DNA from: Entomospira culicis
GTDB lineage: Bacteria > Spirochaetota > Spirochaetia > WRBN01
DNA: 64,000 bases
Assembly (NCBI RefSeq): GCF_028748145.1
Contig: NZ_CP118181.1
Coordinates: forward strand, 813,433-877,432
Reading direction: 5' to 3'
Shown: in pieces, positions 49,998 to 59,799 of the stretch
Numbering within the stretch: position 1 is the first letter of the stretch
Layout of the letters: each line of letters starts with the position of its first letter
Notes under the pieces: generated by a model
The model's database searches: none
Told to the model about the DNA's origin: nothing
The model's input: only the letters and a program-made list of their open reading frames with translations
Translations under genes and position numbers: made by a program

Positions 49998-50357
49998 CTA
50001 ACCAATATTCCTTTTGCATGTTTTATCTCCAAATTTTGTGCCAAGCCGGCGCCGAAAAGCAATAACCAGTATCATACCATTGAGCGCAATGAGATGCAAC
50101 GCGATTCTTCTATAGTGCCTGCCTTTTTCGTTACTATAGATGGAACTTAGCTGGGTGAGACGCTCCTGCCAAGCATGGGTAATATCGCTGGGTAGTTCTG
50201 ACCCACGCAAGAGGAAAAGTTCGAGACTCTCTTGTCGTTTTGCCTCTTCTCGCGATATCACCTTGAGTGCGCGTGTATCTTCTCTTTCCTTAAATAGAAT
50301 GTAAGCTAGGATTAAACAGAGACCGCCCAGTAAAATCAGTATTCTACTCTTTTTCAT
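49998..50357 (-). CDS. Small membrane protein (119 aa), two TM segments
   Basis: No family recognised. An N-terminal hydrophobic segment (about 5-22), a charged helical middle (30-80, with Ser-Arg-Glu-Glu-Ala-Lys-Arg-Gln pattern) and a second hydrophobic segment (about 85-101), ending in a basic tail. It lies 23 bases downstream of the secreted NTF2-fold-like gene, on the same strand, and is probably co-transcribed with it. Confidence 0.6.
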   Translation of the reverse strand: MKKSRILILLGGLCLILAYILFKEREDTRALKVISREEAKRQESLELFLLRGSELPSDITHAWQERLTQLSSIYSNEKGRHYRRIALHLIALNGMILVIAFRRRLGTKFGDKTCKRNIG

Positions 50358-50380
50358 GATATACCCCTTCTCTCAACATA

Positions 50381-50920
50381 CTATTGATCGTGCCTATGGC
50401 CAAGAATCATACCATCACTCTGGCGAAGACGAAGGTAAGGCACGCCACCGTCCATGCCTGTGGGTAAACTACCACGAATCAGCCAGATTTTTGCTTGCTG
50501 GCTAGCACGAAACGGTTCTTGGTTGAGTACGCGTTGACCATAAACATCCACCCAAATTAATCTAGCAACGGCTAACGCCAACGGTTGATCATAGAGGTAG
50601 CCATCGCGTTTTACCTGCGCCTCGTACTCGCTCCCCTCTAACACCGCCATCCGCAAGATACGCGCGTCATGGCTATGCAGTTGTAGCATCTCGAAGCCTT
50701 CGTAGTAAAAAAACCAGATCTCCTCGTCCATATCGAGAATCACTTCAAAGGTATCTGGGTCATCCTCATTCTCAATAGCCATACCAAAATGACGCAAGTA
50801 CAACAGCGCTAGCTCCTTAGCCACCACATCTTTTTCTAAGCGATAGGGATGGTAGGTATCTTGCGCAAATATACCCATACTAACCATTACCACTAAAAAT
50901 AAACATAAAATCTTTTTCAT
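50381..50920 (-). CDS. Secreted protein with NTF2-fold-immunity-like domain
   Basis: A 179-residue exported protein: signal peptide (1-19, cleavage likely after IFA) and a mature part whose C-terminal 75 residues (LALAVARLIWVDVYGQRVLN, then PFRASQQAKIWLIRGSLP, GGVPYLRLRQSDGMILG) match the pattern of the NTF2-fold immunity family PF15631 as I remember it. Those proteins usually protect against polymorphic toxins, but no toxin gene is visible here, so a general role is also possible. GAGAGGA precedes the ATG. A TATAAT box lies at 50950-50955 (minus), within the asnS terminator region. Confidence 0.55.
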   Translation of the reverse strand: MKKILCLFLVVMVSMGIFAQDTYHPYRLEKDVVAKELALLYLRHFGMAIENEDDPDTFEVILDMDEEIWFFYYEGFEMLQLHSHDARILRMAVLEGSEYEAQVKRDGYLYDQPLALAVARLIWVDVYGQRVLNQEPFRASQQAKIWLIRGSLPTGMDGGVPYLRLRQSDGMILGHRHDQ

Positions 50921-50965
50921 TCCTCTCCCCTTACACCCTCTCCCTTTACATTATAATATAGCGTG

Positions 50966-51001
50966 AATAGAAAATGATGCTCACCATCTAGGCAAGCATC
51001 A
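50966..51001 (-). terminator. Terminator of asnS
   Basis: Stem TGATGCTTGCC/GGTGAGCATCA (50975-51001; two wobbles), 5-base loop, then TTTT on the minus strand, about 30 bases past the asnS stop. Confidence 0.7.
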
Positions 51002-51031
51002 ATATCATCGATCTTTTTTATGAATGTGACG

Positions 51032-52426
51032 TTAGAACTGGCAATGTTTTACGGTGCGTGGAAACGGAATCACGTCGCGGATATTGCTCATGCCCGTTAC
51101 CCACATCACAAAGCGCTCTAGTCCCAAGCCAAAGCCCGAGTGTGGCACGCTTCCGTACTTACGCAAATCAAGATACCAGCCATACTCCTCTACATCAAGC
51201 CCCACGGCGATCATGCGCTCTTTGAGAAGATCGTAATTGTCCTCACGCTCACTACCACCGATAATCTCCCCAATACCCGGTACTAAGATATCCATGCCAC
51301 GCACCGTTTTCCCATCGTCGTTGAGCTTCATGTAAAAACTTTTAATCTCTTTGGGGTAATCGGTAACCATGACGGGTCCGCGAATATGCTCTTCGGTGAG
51401 ATAGCGTTCGTGTTCGCTCTTGAGGTCTATCCCCCATTCAACAGGATGCTCAAAGACCTTACCGTGATTGGCAATCGCATTTTTTAAGACATCAATCGCT
51501 TGGGTGTAGGTCATGTGGCTAAAGTTTGAGGTAGCCACTGTGCGTAAATTCTCGATGAGTCCGGGTTTAATCCGCTCGTTGAAAAACTCAAGCTCTTGCG
51601 GACACTTTTCTAAGACAGCATTAATCAGATAGCGCAAGAAATCTTGGGAAATCGCCATCAATTCATCTAATTGATAGAAGGCCATTTCAGGTTCAATCAT
51701 CCAAAATTCGGCAGCATGGCGTACGGTGTTACTATTTTCGGCGCGAAAGGTGGGGCCAAAAGTATAAACCTGCCCCAAGCCAATGCAGTAGCTCTCTACC
51801 GCCAGTTGACCACTCACCGTAAGATGCGTTTTACAGCCAAAAAAGTCGCGACTATAATCAACCTCACCAGCGCCTTTTTTATCCATATCGATAGTCGTTA
51901 CTTGGAACATATCCCCCGCCCCTTCGGCATCACTACTGGTGATAATGGGGGTGTGAATATAGACAAAGTCTCGCTCCTGAAAGAATTGATGGATAGCAAA
52001 GCTCACCACATTGCGCACCCGCATTACTGCGCCAATAGTATTGGTACGCGATCGCAAGTGAGAAATTTCTCGCAAAAATTCTAGGGAGTGGCGCTTTTTT
52101 TGCAATGGATAGTCATTTGGCGCACTACCCAACACCGAAATAAAGCTTGCTAAAATCTCTATCTCCTGCCCACTACCCACACTCGCAGTGACCTTGCCCT
52201 TCACCTTAATGGACGCACCCGTACTCACCTCACGTAAGGTATCATTATAAGAGAAGTTATTTTTATCCACGACTATCTGTAAATTCCCCATCATCGATCC
52301 ATCATTAAGCTCAATAAACGAAAGCTCTTTTGCATCGCGCATACTGCGCACCCAGCCAGCAACAATCACCTCACTGCCGATAGCTTTGGCGGCAACAACC
52401 TCTTTTACACGTAATAGGCGTATCAT
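51032..52426 (-). CDS. asnS: Asparaginyl-tRNA synthetase
   Basis: A 464-residue class IIb aminoacyl-tRNA synthetase that charges tRNA-Asn. N-terminal OB-fold anticodon-binding domain (about 15-105, VIVAGWVRSMRDAKELSFIEL), class II motif 1 near 130, motif 2 FGPTFRAENSNTVRHAAEFWMIEPE (positions 227-251 approximately), and motif 3 GFGLGLERFVMW near the end. GGSEREDNYD fits AsnS rather than AspS. GGAG before the ATG. Monocistronic with its own promoter (52469-52497) and terminator. Confidence 0.95.
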   Translation of the reverse strand: MIRLLRVKEVVAAKAIGSEVIVAGWVRSMRDAKELSFIELNDGSMMGNLQIVVDKNNFSYNDTLREVSTGASIKVKGKVTASVGSGQEIEILASFISVLGSAPNDYPLQKKRHSLEFLREISHLRSRTNTIGAVMRVRNVVSFAIHQFFQERDFVYIHTPIITSSDAEGAGDMFQVTTIDMDKKGAGEVDYSRDFFGCKTHLTVSGQLAVESYCIGLGQVYTFGPTFRAENSNTVRHAAEFWMIEPEMAFYQLDELMAISQDFLRYLINAVLEKCPQELEFFNERIKPGLIENLRTVATSNFSHMTYTQAIDVLKNAIANHGKVFEHPVEWGIDLKSEHERYLTEEHIRGPVMVTDYPKEIKSFYMKLNDDGKTVRGMDILVPGIGEIIGGSEREDNYDLLKERMIAVGLDVEEYGWYLDLRKYGSVPHSGFGLGLERFVMWVTGMSNIRDVIPFPRTVKHCQF

Positions 52427-52468
52427 TTTTCTTCTCCTATACCATTAATTTTCAACGCTAACGCTCTC

Positions 52469-52497
52469 ATTTTACCTAATTCAAATCAATTAATCAA
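52469..52497 (-). promoter_or_regulatory. Promoter of asnS
   Basis: -10 TAAAAT (52469-52474), 17-bp spacer, -35 TTGATT (52492-52497), reading leftwards; back to back with the promoter at 52503-52531. Confidence 0.65.
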
Positions 52498-52502
52498 GCC
52501 CC

Positions 52503-52531
52503 TTGACATATCCTTCTCTATACATTATTAT
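52503..52531 (+). promoter_or_regulatory. Promoter of the anchored-protein/acyl-CoA synthetase operon
   Basis: TTGACA (52503-52508), 17-bp spacer, TATTAT (52526-52531). It occupies what would otherwise be the first codons of a longer ORF, fixing the gene start downstream. Confidence 0.75.
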
Positions 52532-52553
52532 GATCTTAGTGAGGATGGTATGC

Positions 52554-53129
52554 ATGTTCAAACCACAGAAAAGTAATCGCCAAAAAGTTCTTCTACTAGG
52601 AGTGCTCTTTTTGATTATTATTACGAGCCTTAGCCTTTACTCCAATAAAATGCATAAAGAAAAAATCGTGCGCTTGCCCTTAGAAGATTCGCGATTAGGA
52701 CTCTTTAGCTACAGCTATGCACCCACCACCCATCAGCATCATCTTGTGGCCGCCAAAGTAGCCTATAAAGAGCTATTTGAACTCACAACACACCAAGAGC
52801 GCCGTGATTTTATCGCCTCTTATTTAAAACTTCCACAAGAAAACCTTAGAAAACCCATCGTAGGCGACTTTATTACCGCCCAACGTCTGCTAGAAATTCA
52901 ACAAGATCTCCAACTCAATGGATTAGATCCAAAAACTTCGGCCTTAGGGCAACTTGCCTTCGCTACGGGGCTGGATCCTCTTAAAATTGAAGACCTTCTG
53001 CTCATCACCAAGCATGCGCAAAGCATCGATAATTTAGTAAAACATTACCCAAATCTTGCCTCCGTAGAGTGGGAACTCATTATTCAAAGCCAAGAACTTA
53101 GCCAGATATTGCAAGATTTCTCTCGCTAA
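52554..53129 (+). CDS. Hypothetical protein with N-terminal membrane anchor
   Basis: No family recognised. 191 residues: a short basic N-terminus (MFKPQKSNRQK), one hydrophobic segment (about 12-30) and a soluble, mostly helical domain (about 50-190) with EDLLLITKHAQSIDNLV. The domain is probably on the outer face of the inner membrane. The ATG at 52554 follows GAGGA by 8 bases; upstream in-frame starts lie within the promoter. It is followed 32 bases later by the acyl-CoA synthetase gene. Confidence 0.7.
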   Translation: MFKPQKSNRQKVLLLGVLFLIIITSLSLYSNKMHKEKIVRLPLEDSRLGLFSYSYAPTTHQHHLVAAKVAYKELFELTTHQERRDFIASYLKLPQENLRKPIVGDFITAQRLLEIQQDLQLNGLDPKTSALGQLAFATGLDPLKIEDLLLITKHAQSIDNLVKHYPNLASVEWELIIQSQELSQILQDFSR

Positions 53130-53161
53130 AATTTATTTCTTGTCTATATAAGGATGTTTTT

Positions 53162-55243
53162 ATGAAAAAAACACTTCTTTCTTTGCTCCAGTCGGCGGTA
53201 GACTACTCCGCTGATGCGCTCTTTCTCTATAGAAAAACCGCGCAAGGCTGGAAAGGCGAAACCTTTAAGCAAGTGCAAGAAAAAGCGCTCGCATTCGCCG
53301 CATTTTTACGAGGAGAGCTTCACCTAGCCGATAAAGCGAAGGTTGCTATCTTAGCCGAAGGGAGTCCTGAGTGGGCAATCAGCGAGTTAGGAATTTTCCA
53401 CAATCGCGGTATCGCAGTACCCCTCTCCCTTAAACTCCTCGTTGAGGAGATTCAGTTTCGTATCGATCACTCCGAGAGTCAAGTGATTGCCTGCTCCAAA
53501 ATGACGATCAATAAGGTTAAAGAGTTAGCGAAAGAAACGCTTAAAAATCTTAAGATCATCTATATAGATGAAGATCGCGGTGTCGTCGACCAAATTGTTG
53601 CCGATAAGCAGCTAGCTAAGGAGAATATCTTCTTCTTTGACGATGCCTTGGTCCGAGGTGCGCAATTACTTAGCGATAAGACCTTCGCTCAAGAGCAACA
53701 AGCCATTATGGCTCGCGTGGAAGAAGACGATCTTGCGACCATTAGCTACTCCTCTGGTACCACAGGAAACCCCAAAGGTGTCATGCTTAGCCATAAAAAC
53801 TACTACGTTAACAGTGGGTATCCGGCTGATTATCACTACTTTCCTGCACCAGAGAAATTTACGCTTTTGGTTATCCTGCCCGTCGATCATGCGTTCGCCC
53901 ATACGGTAGGTATCTATATCGGGATGCTCGAACACGCCCAACTCTACTTTTTGGATGCACGCGGTGGCGCTCCAGGCATGATTCGTGCCATTCCAGAGAA
54001 CATTCAAGAAGTAAAGCCACATATGCTCATGGTTGTGCCTGCTCTGGCGCAAAATTTCATGAAAAAAATTCTCCAAACCATTGAGTCTCAAGGTAAAGTT
54101 CCTAATACCCTCTTTCACTGGGCACTCAACGCTAGCATCGCCTACAACGGGGATCTCTACCATCGCCCCTCGATGCTTACCCGTATGACAACCTTTGTCC
54201 CGCGTCTTTTAGGCAACAAAGTGATCTTTCCTAAAATTCGCAAAGCACTACCCATCGATATGCTTCTTGGTGGCGGTGCACTCATCGATCGAAAACTCCA
54301 AGAATTCTTCTGGGCAGTTGGCATTCCCTTTTATGTCGGTTATGGGATGACGGAAGCTTCACCTGTCATCTCGGTTACAGGCAGTAAGCCAAAGTCAATG
54401 AAGATCGGCTCGGTAGGTAAATTTTTCAAAGCACTCGATGGAAAAATCGTTCGTGAAGATGGCACAACCTGTAATCCCAACGAGGTCGGTGAAATCGTTG
54501 TTAAAGGGGAATCCGTCATGCTTGGCTACTACAAAAATCCCACAGCAACCGCCGAAACAGTACGAGATGGCTGGTTACACACCGGCGATCGTGGTTATGT
54601 TGATCAGGATGGATTTCTCTTTATCGCGGGACGTGAAAAGGCTCTGCTTATTAGTAAAGAGGGCGAAAAGTATAGTCCAGAAGAGATTGAAGAGGCCATT
54701 CAATCCACCGCTACGCTGGTACAACAAGCGATTCTTTATGCCGATCATAGCCCCTATACCTCAGCATTATTAGTCATCAATGAGGAAGCTATTGCTTTAC
54801 GTATCAAAGAGATGACAGAGAAATCTCTCCTCAAAAAACTCAAGTCTATCGACATTGGTAGCGAACTCAAAGAGCGTATTTCCAAAGTTCGGCATGCACA
54901 CATTAAGGAGGCCTTCAGCCTCTCTTCCAGTGAAAAGGAAAATTCTATTAATATAGAAGATCTTCTTAAGGAGATTCAGGAAGATGCCTTTGCCTTCCGC
55001 ACCGATGCAACCTACAAAGATGCCTTCCCGAAGGTTTGGGTACCCAATACATTTGTGCTTGTGGACGAGCCTTTTGAAGTGAATAGTACCATGAAAGTGG
55101 TGCGTTTTAAAGTGCTTGAAAAGTACAAAAATGAGATCGATTACATGTACAGCGATGCAGGGAAACAACCCATCAACCAGAAAAATATAGAGCTTTTAAC
55201 GCAAGTGGTTGCCCGATTAAACGCGAAAGAAGAGGAGAAATAA
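53162..55243 (+). CDS. Long-chain acyl-CoA synthetase (AMP-binding family)
   Basis: A 693-residue adenylate-forming enzyme that activates fatty acids with ATP and CoA. The P-loop-like signature ISYSSGTTGNPKGVMLSHKN lies near 200-219, GYGMTEASPVIS near 395-406, and LHTGDRGYVDQDGFLFI near 475-491 with the hinge after it. It is longer than typical FadD (about 560), with an extended C-terminal part like spirochaetal or eukaryotic long-chain ligases. AAGGAT before the ATG. Could feed fatty acids from host lipids, possibly released by the patatins, into phospholipid synthesis (inference). Confidence 0.88.
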   Translation: MKKTLLSLLQSAVDYSADALFLYRKTAQGWKGETFKQVQEKALAFAAFLRGELHLADKAKVAILAEGSPEWAISELGIFHNRGIAVPLSLKLLVEEIQFRIDHSESQVIACSKMTINKVKELAKETLKNLKIIYIDEDRGVVDQIVADKQLAKENIFFFDDALVRGAQLLSDKTFAQEQQAIMARVEEDDLATISYSSGTTGNPKGVMLSHKNYYVNSGYPADYHYFPAPEKFTLLVILPVDHAFAHTVGIYIGMLEHAQLYFLDARGGAPGMIRAIPENIQEVKPHMLMVVPALAQNFMKKILQTIESQGKVPNTLFHWALNASIAYNGDLYHRPSMLTRMTTFVPRLLGNKVIFPKIRKALPIDMLLGGGALIDRKLQEFFWAVGIPFYVGYGMTEASPVISVTGSKPKSMKIGSVGKFFKALDGKIVREDGTTCNPNEVGEIVVKGESVMLGYYKNPTATAETVRDGWLHTGDRGYVDQDGFLFIAGREKALLISKEGEKYSPEEIEEAIQSTATLVQQAILYADHSPYTSALLVINEEAIALRIKEMTEKSLLKKLKSIDIGSELKERISKVRHAHIKEAFSLSSSEKENSINIEDLLKEIQEDAFAFRTDATYKDAFPKVWVPNTFVLVDEPFEVNSTMKVVRFKVLEKYKNEIDYMYSDAGKQPINQKNIELLTQVVARLNAKEEEK

Positions 55244-55247
55244 TCTC

Positions 55248-55276
55248 AAAGGGGGAGGAGAAATTCTCCCCTTTTT
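55248..55276 (+). terminator. Terminator of the acyl-CoA synthetase operon
   Basis: GC-rich hairpin GGGGAG/CTCCCC with 8-base loop, flanked by AAAG and a run of five T, directly after the stop codon and 5 bases before the convergent sbcC stop. Confidence 0.8.
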
Positions 55277-55280
55277 GATG

Positions 55281-58200
55281 CTAAAAAAGTTCTTTTTGAC
55301 CAACCGACTCTTTTCGGAGTTCTACCCCCAAGCCACGCAACTCACTGCGCCCATTGCCTAAACTTCGCACCTCAATTTTATAATCGATACGTTCTTTTAG
55401 CGTCTCGACATGCGAAATTAGCCCGACAATTTTTCCCATATCCTTCAAAGAGACCAACGCATTAAGCACTAAATCCAACGACTCCTGATCTAAAGAACCA
55501 AATCCCTCATCCAAAAAGAATGACTCAATCTTCACTTTTTCACTTGCCAAATTCGCCAAGCCAAGCGCCAGTGCCAGACTCAAAATAAATCTCTCCCCAC
55601 CCGAAAGCGTCTGGGTCTCGCGCCTACGATCACCATCAAAGAGATCGATAACCACCAAGTGCAAGGACTCATCCTCATTACGGGCAAGCTTATAACGATC
55701 TTGCATAAAAGAGAGATAGTGGTTTGCCATTAGAATGACCTGCTCAAGCGTTAATGCTTGGGCGAAACTCTTCAGCTTCTTCCCATCAGCCGACCCTATT
55801 AAACGATTCATCTCTTGCACTACGGCAAAATCTGCTAAAAATGCGTCATATTCTACCATTAATTGGCGATTTTTCTCTTCACGCGCCATAAAAGCACGCA
55901 ACTGCTCATCTAATACGCCCTCTTGCCGTATACACTTATGGTATTCAGTAACTATTTGCTCATGGTCTAGCTTATTTTTTTCAAGTAAACGATTTAGCTC
56001 TAATAGTATTGTAGCAATCTCACTCGAACAAAAAGAATAATTACTCAAATATTCATATCTATTTTTATAGTTATTTATCTGTTCTTTACATTGCTTAATC
56101 CATAAATTCTGTTGCTCACACTTCTCTTGAGCAATGATTCTATCGTGATTCAAAAAATCATGCTGTTGCACAAAGCGTTCTTTTTCTTCTCTTAACTGCG
56201 ATAAAGATAAGACAATATCCGCCTCTCCATAAAGCATATCAAACGATTGTCGTTGTGCGGATAAGGAGGTGCTATCCTTGGCGATCGCACCACGAAGCTC
56301 TTCACATTCACGCATGGTTCTATCGATATTTTCTTGTAGATAGATCGTTTCTTGTTCATTTTGTTCGATTTTTTTTCTACAATGCTCCGCATCTTGTAAG
56401 TATTTAAGATAGTGATCATACGCAAGAAAGGTTTCCGTGAGATACTCTTGATAACGCGAATAATCATCTATAAGATTATTGGTTAGAGAAAACTCAACCG
56501 AGGAGGCGACCGTATTATGGAATAATTCAGTAAATTCATTGCAAATATCTAAATAATTTTGATATTCATACTCCAAAGAGAGTCCCTTGCTAACCTTATT
56601 ACGTAGTAACTCACCTCTTTTTTCATGCATAATAATCTCTTGATGCATAGCCTGCATTGTTTCAAAAGAGATCTCTTTAAGTGGCGATGGAAGCTCTTTC
56701 CGAAGATCCTCAAGGAGCAAATTTACTGACTGTAGATGTCGATGTAGACTTTCTATGCGCTCTTCTAGTCGAGAAAATTGAGCCTCTAGCGTTTTTTTAT
56801 GCAATTGCATGTTCGAGATAAATTCTTCTGTCTCATGAAGTTGCCGCTCCATCTCCTGCTTCTTCATTTCATTAAACTCCGGAAGATGCAAGAGCGGTTG
56901 CTCACATAAAGGACAAGAATCTTTGTCGAATAAATTTTTCTTATAATCAAAAAATTTAAGACTCATTGAATAACTAAATTGCTCTATCTCTCGCTTTTCT
57001 AATAGATGAGATAACTCCCCCAACTCTACAGAAATTTTCTCTTTTTCACACTGATACGCGCTAATTTCTTCTTCAAAAAGAGTGATTTTTTCGCATTCTT
57101 GATGATATAAATACGCTTTTTCATGCACTTCAAGCGAATACTCTGGCGCAATCCATCGTGCTAATTGTTCCTTCGCCTCTCGATAATCAGCCCATGCCTC
57201 TACTTTTTCTGGCGACAACCACCTCATTTCTGCACTCTGCCATTGCGTAAACATCTTCGTCAAGATCTCTTTACTCACTTGCAGGGCAGATATCTTTTCA
57301 TGGGTAAAGATGCTCTCTTTGCTAGGCATTTGAGCAGACAAATGGGATAACTCTTGCTCAAGCATCTTTTTTTCCTCTAGTATCCTATCAAACTTAGAAT
57401 GATACTCGCCTAATAGCTCTTCTCTTTTTTGTTGATTCACTAATTTTTCGGATAATCGTATTTCCTCCTGTGCTATCTGTGATTGCAATGCAATACCAGC
57501 GGTTAAATGGTTCTCTTGGAGAGGATAATTATGCTGAAAAATATCGAATTCTTTTAGAAAATGTTGATAATTATGCGTTTTTATCTCCTCTTCTTTCTTC
57601 AGAATTGCTAACGCTTGCTGATAATTTTTTAGTTTTTCCTCTTCCTCTGACCAACGTATCAACGTATCTATTTGTGCCGTAAGCTTCTTGCTTTCTTGCT
57701 GAAGACTCGCTAAATGTTGCTCTTTCTCTTTACGTATATGCTTGATCCCATTCAGCTCTTCCGTAGGATTCACGATCTCATTATTTGTAGATAATAACTG
57801 AAGTTGCTCCTGATAACTCTTGGCTTTCTGCTCTTGCTCTTTAAAGTAGTTATAGGCGTAAATCGAAATCTTCCCGTAAATATAACTGTCGGTAAGATAT
57901 TCAAGAATATTCGCACGTTCATGCGCATCTGCGGTTAAGAAGGCCGCAAATTCACCCTGCGCAAGAAGAATACTCTGACGAAATTGCGCAAATGTCATGC
58001 CGACAATCGACTCAATAAGCTCATGATATTGTTTTACGGCAGAAGACGGCTTATCGATATAAGAAATATTTTTCGTAAGATTCTCTAAATAGAGTTCGGA
58101 TGTGGAGCTCTTCCCCTTTCCGCTCTTACCCGCTTTATGAAAGAGATGGCTAGCACGATAACGTTGATTCTCCACAATGAAGACAACTTGTGCCGAACCT

Positions 58201-58424
58201 GAATTTTTCGATCGAGAGATAAGTTTTTGGATGTCTGTGCCTAAACGCGGAGTGGCACGGTAGAGGGTGAAACAGATCGCGTCTAAAATGGTTGACTTCC
58301 CACTGCCCGTCTTCCCCGTAATCGCAAAAATGCCACTCTCTTGGTAAGCCAGCTCATTTAGGGGAATATACCAAGTGCCCTCTAGCGAGGCTAAATTCGT
58401 TAAAGTTACTGACTCTATTCGCAT
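55281..58424 (-). CDS. sbcC: Exonuclease subunit SbcC (Rad50-like ATPase)
   Basis: A 1047-residue SMC-like protein that with SbcD opens DNA hairpins and trims double-strand ends. Walker A ITGKTGSGKSTILDAI lies at about 35-50, long coiled coils run from about 170 to 500 and 515 to 850, the zinc-hook CPLC sits near 503, and the C-terminal signature LSGGERFILSLALALGLA with Walker B FFLDEGFGSLD is near 935-980. Translated 40 bases after sbcD on the same strand. The gene length is normal for the family. Confidence 0.95.
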   Translation of the reverse strand: MRIESVTLTNLASLEGTWYIPLNELAYQESGIFAITGKTGSGKSTILDAICFTLYRATPRLGTDIQKLISRSKNSGSAQVVFIVENQRYRASHLFHKAGKSGKGKSSTSELYLENLTKNISYIDKPSSAVKQYHELIESIVGMTFAQFRQSILLAQGEFAAFLTADAHERANILEYLTDSYIYGKISIYAYNYFKEQEQKAKSYQEQLQLLSTNNEIVNPTEELNGIKHIRKEKEQHLASLQQESKKLTAQIDTLIRWSEEEEKLKNYQQALAILKKEEEIKTHNYQHFLKEFDIFQHNYPLQENHLTAGIALQSQIAQEEIRLSEKLVNQQKREELLGEYHSKFDRILEEKKMLEQELSHLSAQMPSKESIFTHEKISALQVSKEILTKMFTQWQSAEMRWLSPEKVEAWADYREAKEQLARWIAPEYSLEVHEKAYLYHQECEKITLFEEEISAYQCEKEKISVELGELSHLLEKREIEQFSYSMSLKFFDYKKNLFDKDSCPLCEQPLLHLPEFNEMKKQEMERQLHETEEFISNMQLHKKTLEAQFSRLEERIESLHRHLQSVNLLLEDLRKELPSPLKEISFETMQAMHQEIIMHEKRGELLRNKVSKGLSLEYEYQNYLDICNEFTELFHNTVASSVEFSLTNNLIDDYSRYQEYLTETFLAYDHYLKYLQDAEHCRKKIEQNEQETIYLQENIDRTMRECEELRGAIAKDSTSLSAQRQSFDMLYGEADIVLSLSQLREEKERFVQQHDFLNHDRIIAQEKCEQQNLWIKQCKEQINNYKNRYEYLSNYSFCSSEIATILLELNRLLEKNKLDHEQIVTEYHKCIRQEGVLDEQLRAFMAREEKNRQLMVEYDAFLADFAVVQEMNRLIGSADGKKLKSFAQALTLEQVILMANHYLSFMQDRYKLARNEDESLHLVVIDLFDGDRRRETQTLSGGERFILSLALALGLANLASEKVKIESFFLDEGFGSLDQESLDLVLNALVSLKDMGKIVGLISHVETLKERIDYKIEVRSLGNGRSELRGLGVELRKESVGQKELF

Positions 58425-58464
58425 TATTCTACTCCAAATAAGATATCTTTTTTAAACAGAAAAA

Positions 58465-59706
58465 TCACTCGCGCTCTTGCTCCAAGAGTTCTTTTTCTAA
58501 TTGAAGAAAGAGCTTCTCGAGCTTATGCTCCAAGGCGGAATCTTCTAACTGAGCCACAAGCAAGCGTTCTTTAAAGAGCTCGATAGGAGTAATTTGCGCT
58601 AAAGAGATCCCTTTTTGTGGTAAATGATTCATTATGTCAAGCGCGGCCATTTTTTGCAGACGCGTCAACTGAAGAATCATGACAGGGCTACTCTTCTCTT
58701 TTAAATGCGACTGAAACATACTCGCTGGCGTTAAGAATCGCTCACTCACCTGCATCTCTACATAAACGTTAGTGCTCTCTTTTTCTAAACGAGCAATAGC
58801 TAATTCTTGCTCCTCAAATGTACCAGTTAGTCGTATTAAGGGGATGGGAGATTGTAAGGGTAATAGCTCAATTGTCTCTATCTTTTTCCCTTCAAAAGAG
58901 ATAAGCGTCAATGATTTTTCATGCCCCGTCTCACTAAAGGCAGACTTTAACAGCGATCCAGAATAGCGCCAATGCTCTCGCCCACCCACCATCTGTGGCT
59001 GATGAAGATGCCCTAACGCCAGATAATCAATCGCATCAAAGGTGGTATCGGCAGCAAAAGCACCTAGCGTACCTACCGGTGGACGCGTGCCATCGTGCTC
59101 ATTGATTACACCTCCCTGCATAAAGAGATGCCCCATCGCGATCAGCGGAATATTGGCATCGCCTCGTAGCGCGAGACCTTGGGCAATCACCTCTTGATAA
59201 TGCAGACGCATAGCATCATGCAATTGCTCAGACCAACTCTCTACCTCACTGGCACGTCTCGCGCGTTTGAGTTGACTATCGCGAAGATAGGGCACGGCTA
59301 AGACAATGGCAATACGCTCACCTTCTTGATTGTCAACAGGAATAACTTCCTTATTAATATCGAGATAGCTACCACCTATCACATAAATATTAAAAGAGGA
59401 GAGCAGTTGTTGTGGTGCATCTAAGAGTAAGGCAGAGTCATGATTACCTCCCGTAATCACCACCGCAGGCGTAAATGCTAATCGACTCACTCGGCTACAA
59501 AAATCATAATAGAGACGTTGCGCCCAAATGCTTGGCAAACTGCTATCAAAAATGTCGCCAGCTAGCAAGATCAGATCAGGTTGCTCGCGCTCCAAGTATT
59601 GGTAGAGCTGGTTGAGCACATCGATAAATTCACTCTCACGCTGAATATCTTTAAGATTACGACCCAAGTGCCAATCGGCAGTGTGCAATACTTTTAGCTT
59701 ACGCAT
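58465..59706 (-). CDS. sbcD: Exonuclease subunit SbcD (Mre11-like nuclease)
   Basis: A 413-residue metallophosphoesterase nuclease. Metal-binding motifs in order: LHTADWHLGR (7-16), LLAGDIFDS (about 46-54), ITGGNHDSAL (about 84-93), the MGHLF motif, and LALGHLHQPQ. The C-terminal part (about 285-400) contains the cap and SbcC-binding region. GGAGG lies before the ATG. Forms the nuclease half of SbcCD with the downstream gene. Confidence 0.94.
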   Translation of the reverse strand: MRKLKVLHTADWHLGRNLKDIQRESEFIDVLNQLYQYLEREQPDLILLAGDIFDSSLPSIWAQRLYYDFCSRVSRLAFTPAVVITGGNHDSALLLDAPQQLLSSFNIYVIGGSYLDINKEVIPVDNQEGERIAIVLAVPYLRDSQLKRARRASEVESWSEQLHDAMRLHYQEVIAQGLALRGDANIPLIAMGHLFMQGGVINEHDGTRPPVGTLGAFAADTTFDAIDYLALGHLHQPQMVGGREHWRYSGSLLKSAFSETGHEKSLTLISFEGKKIETIELLPLQSPIPLIRLTGTFEEQELAIARLEKESTNVYVEMQVSERFLTPASMFQSHLKEKSSPVMILQLTRLQKMAALDIMNHLPQKGISLAQITPIELFKERLLVAQLEDSALEHKLEKLFLQLEKELLEQERE

Positions 59707-59744
59707 GCATGCCTCCTACCCCCTATTGTAGCCGATTTTATGAC

Positions 59745-59776
59745 AAAAAAAAAGCCCCTTTTCGATAAAAGAGGCT
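59745..59776 (-). terminator. Terminator of the thiolase gene
   Basis: Stem AGCCTCTTTT/AAAAGGGGCT with ATCG loop (59753-59776; one wobble), followed by nine T on the minus strand. It lies between the thiolase stop and the sbcD start. Confidence 0.85.
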
Positions 59777-59799
59777 CTTTTCTTCTTTAAAAATAAAAA

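Noticed and set aside
53666-54163. A 165-codon minus-strand frame inside the acyl-CoA synthetase gene
   Set aside because: Pure antisense of a conserved AMP-binding domain; composition typical of a shadow frame.
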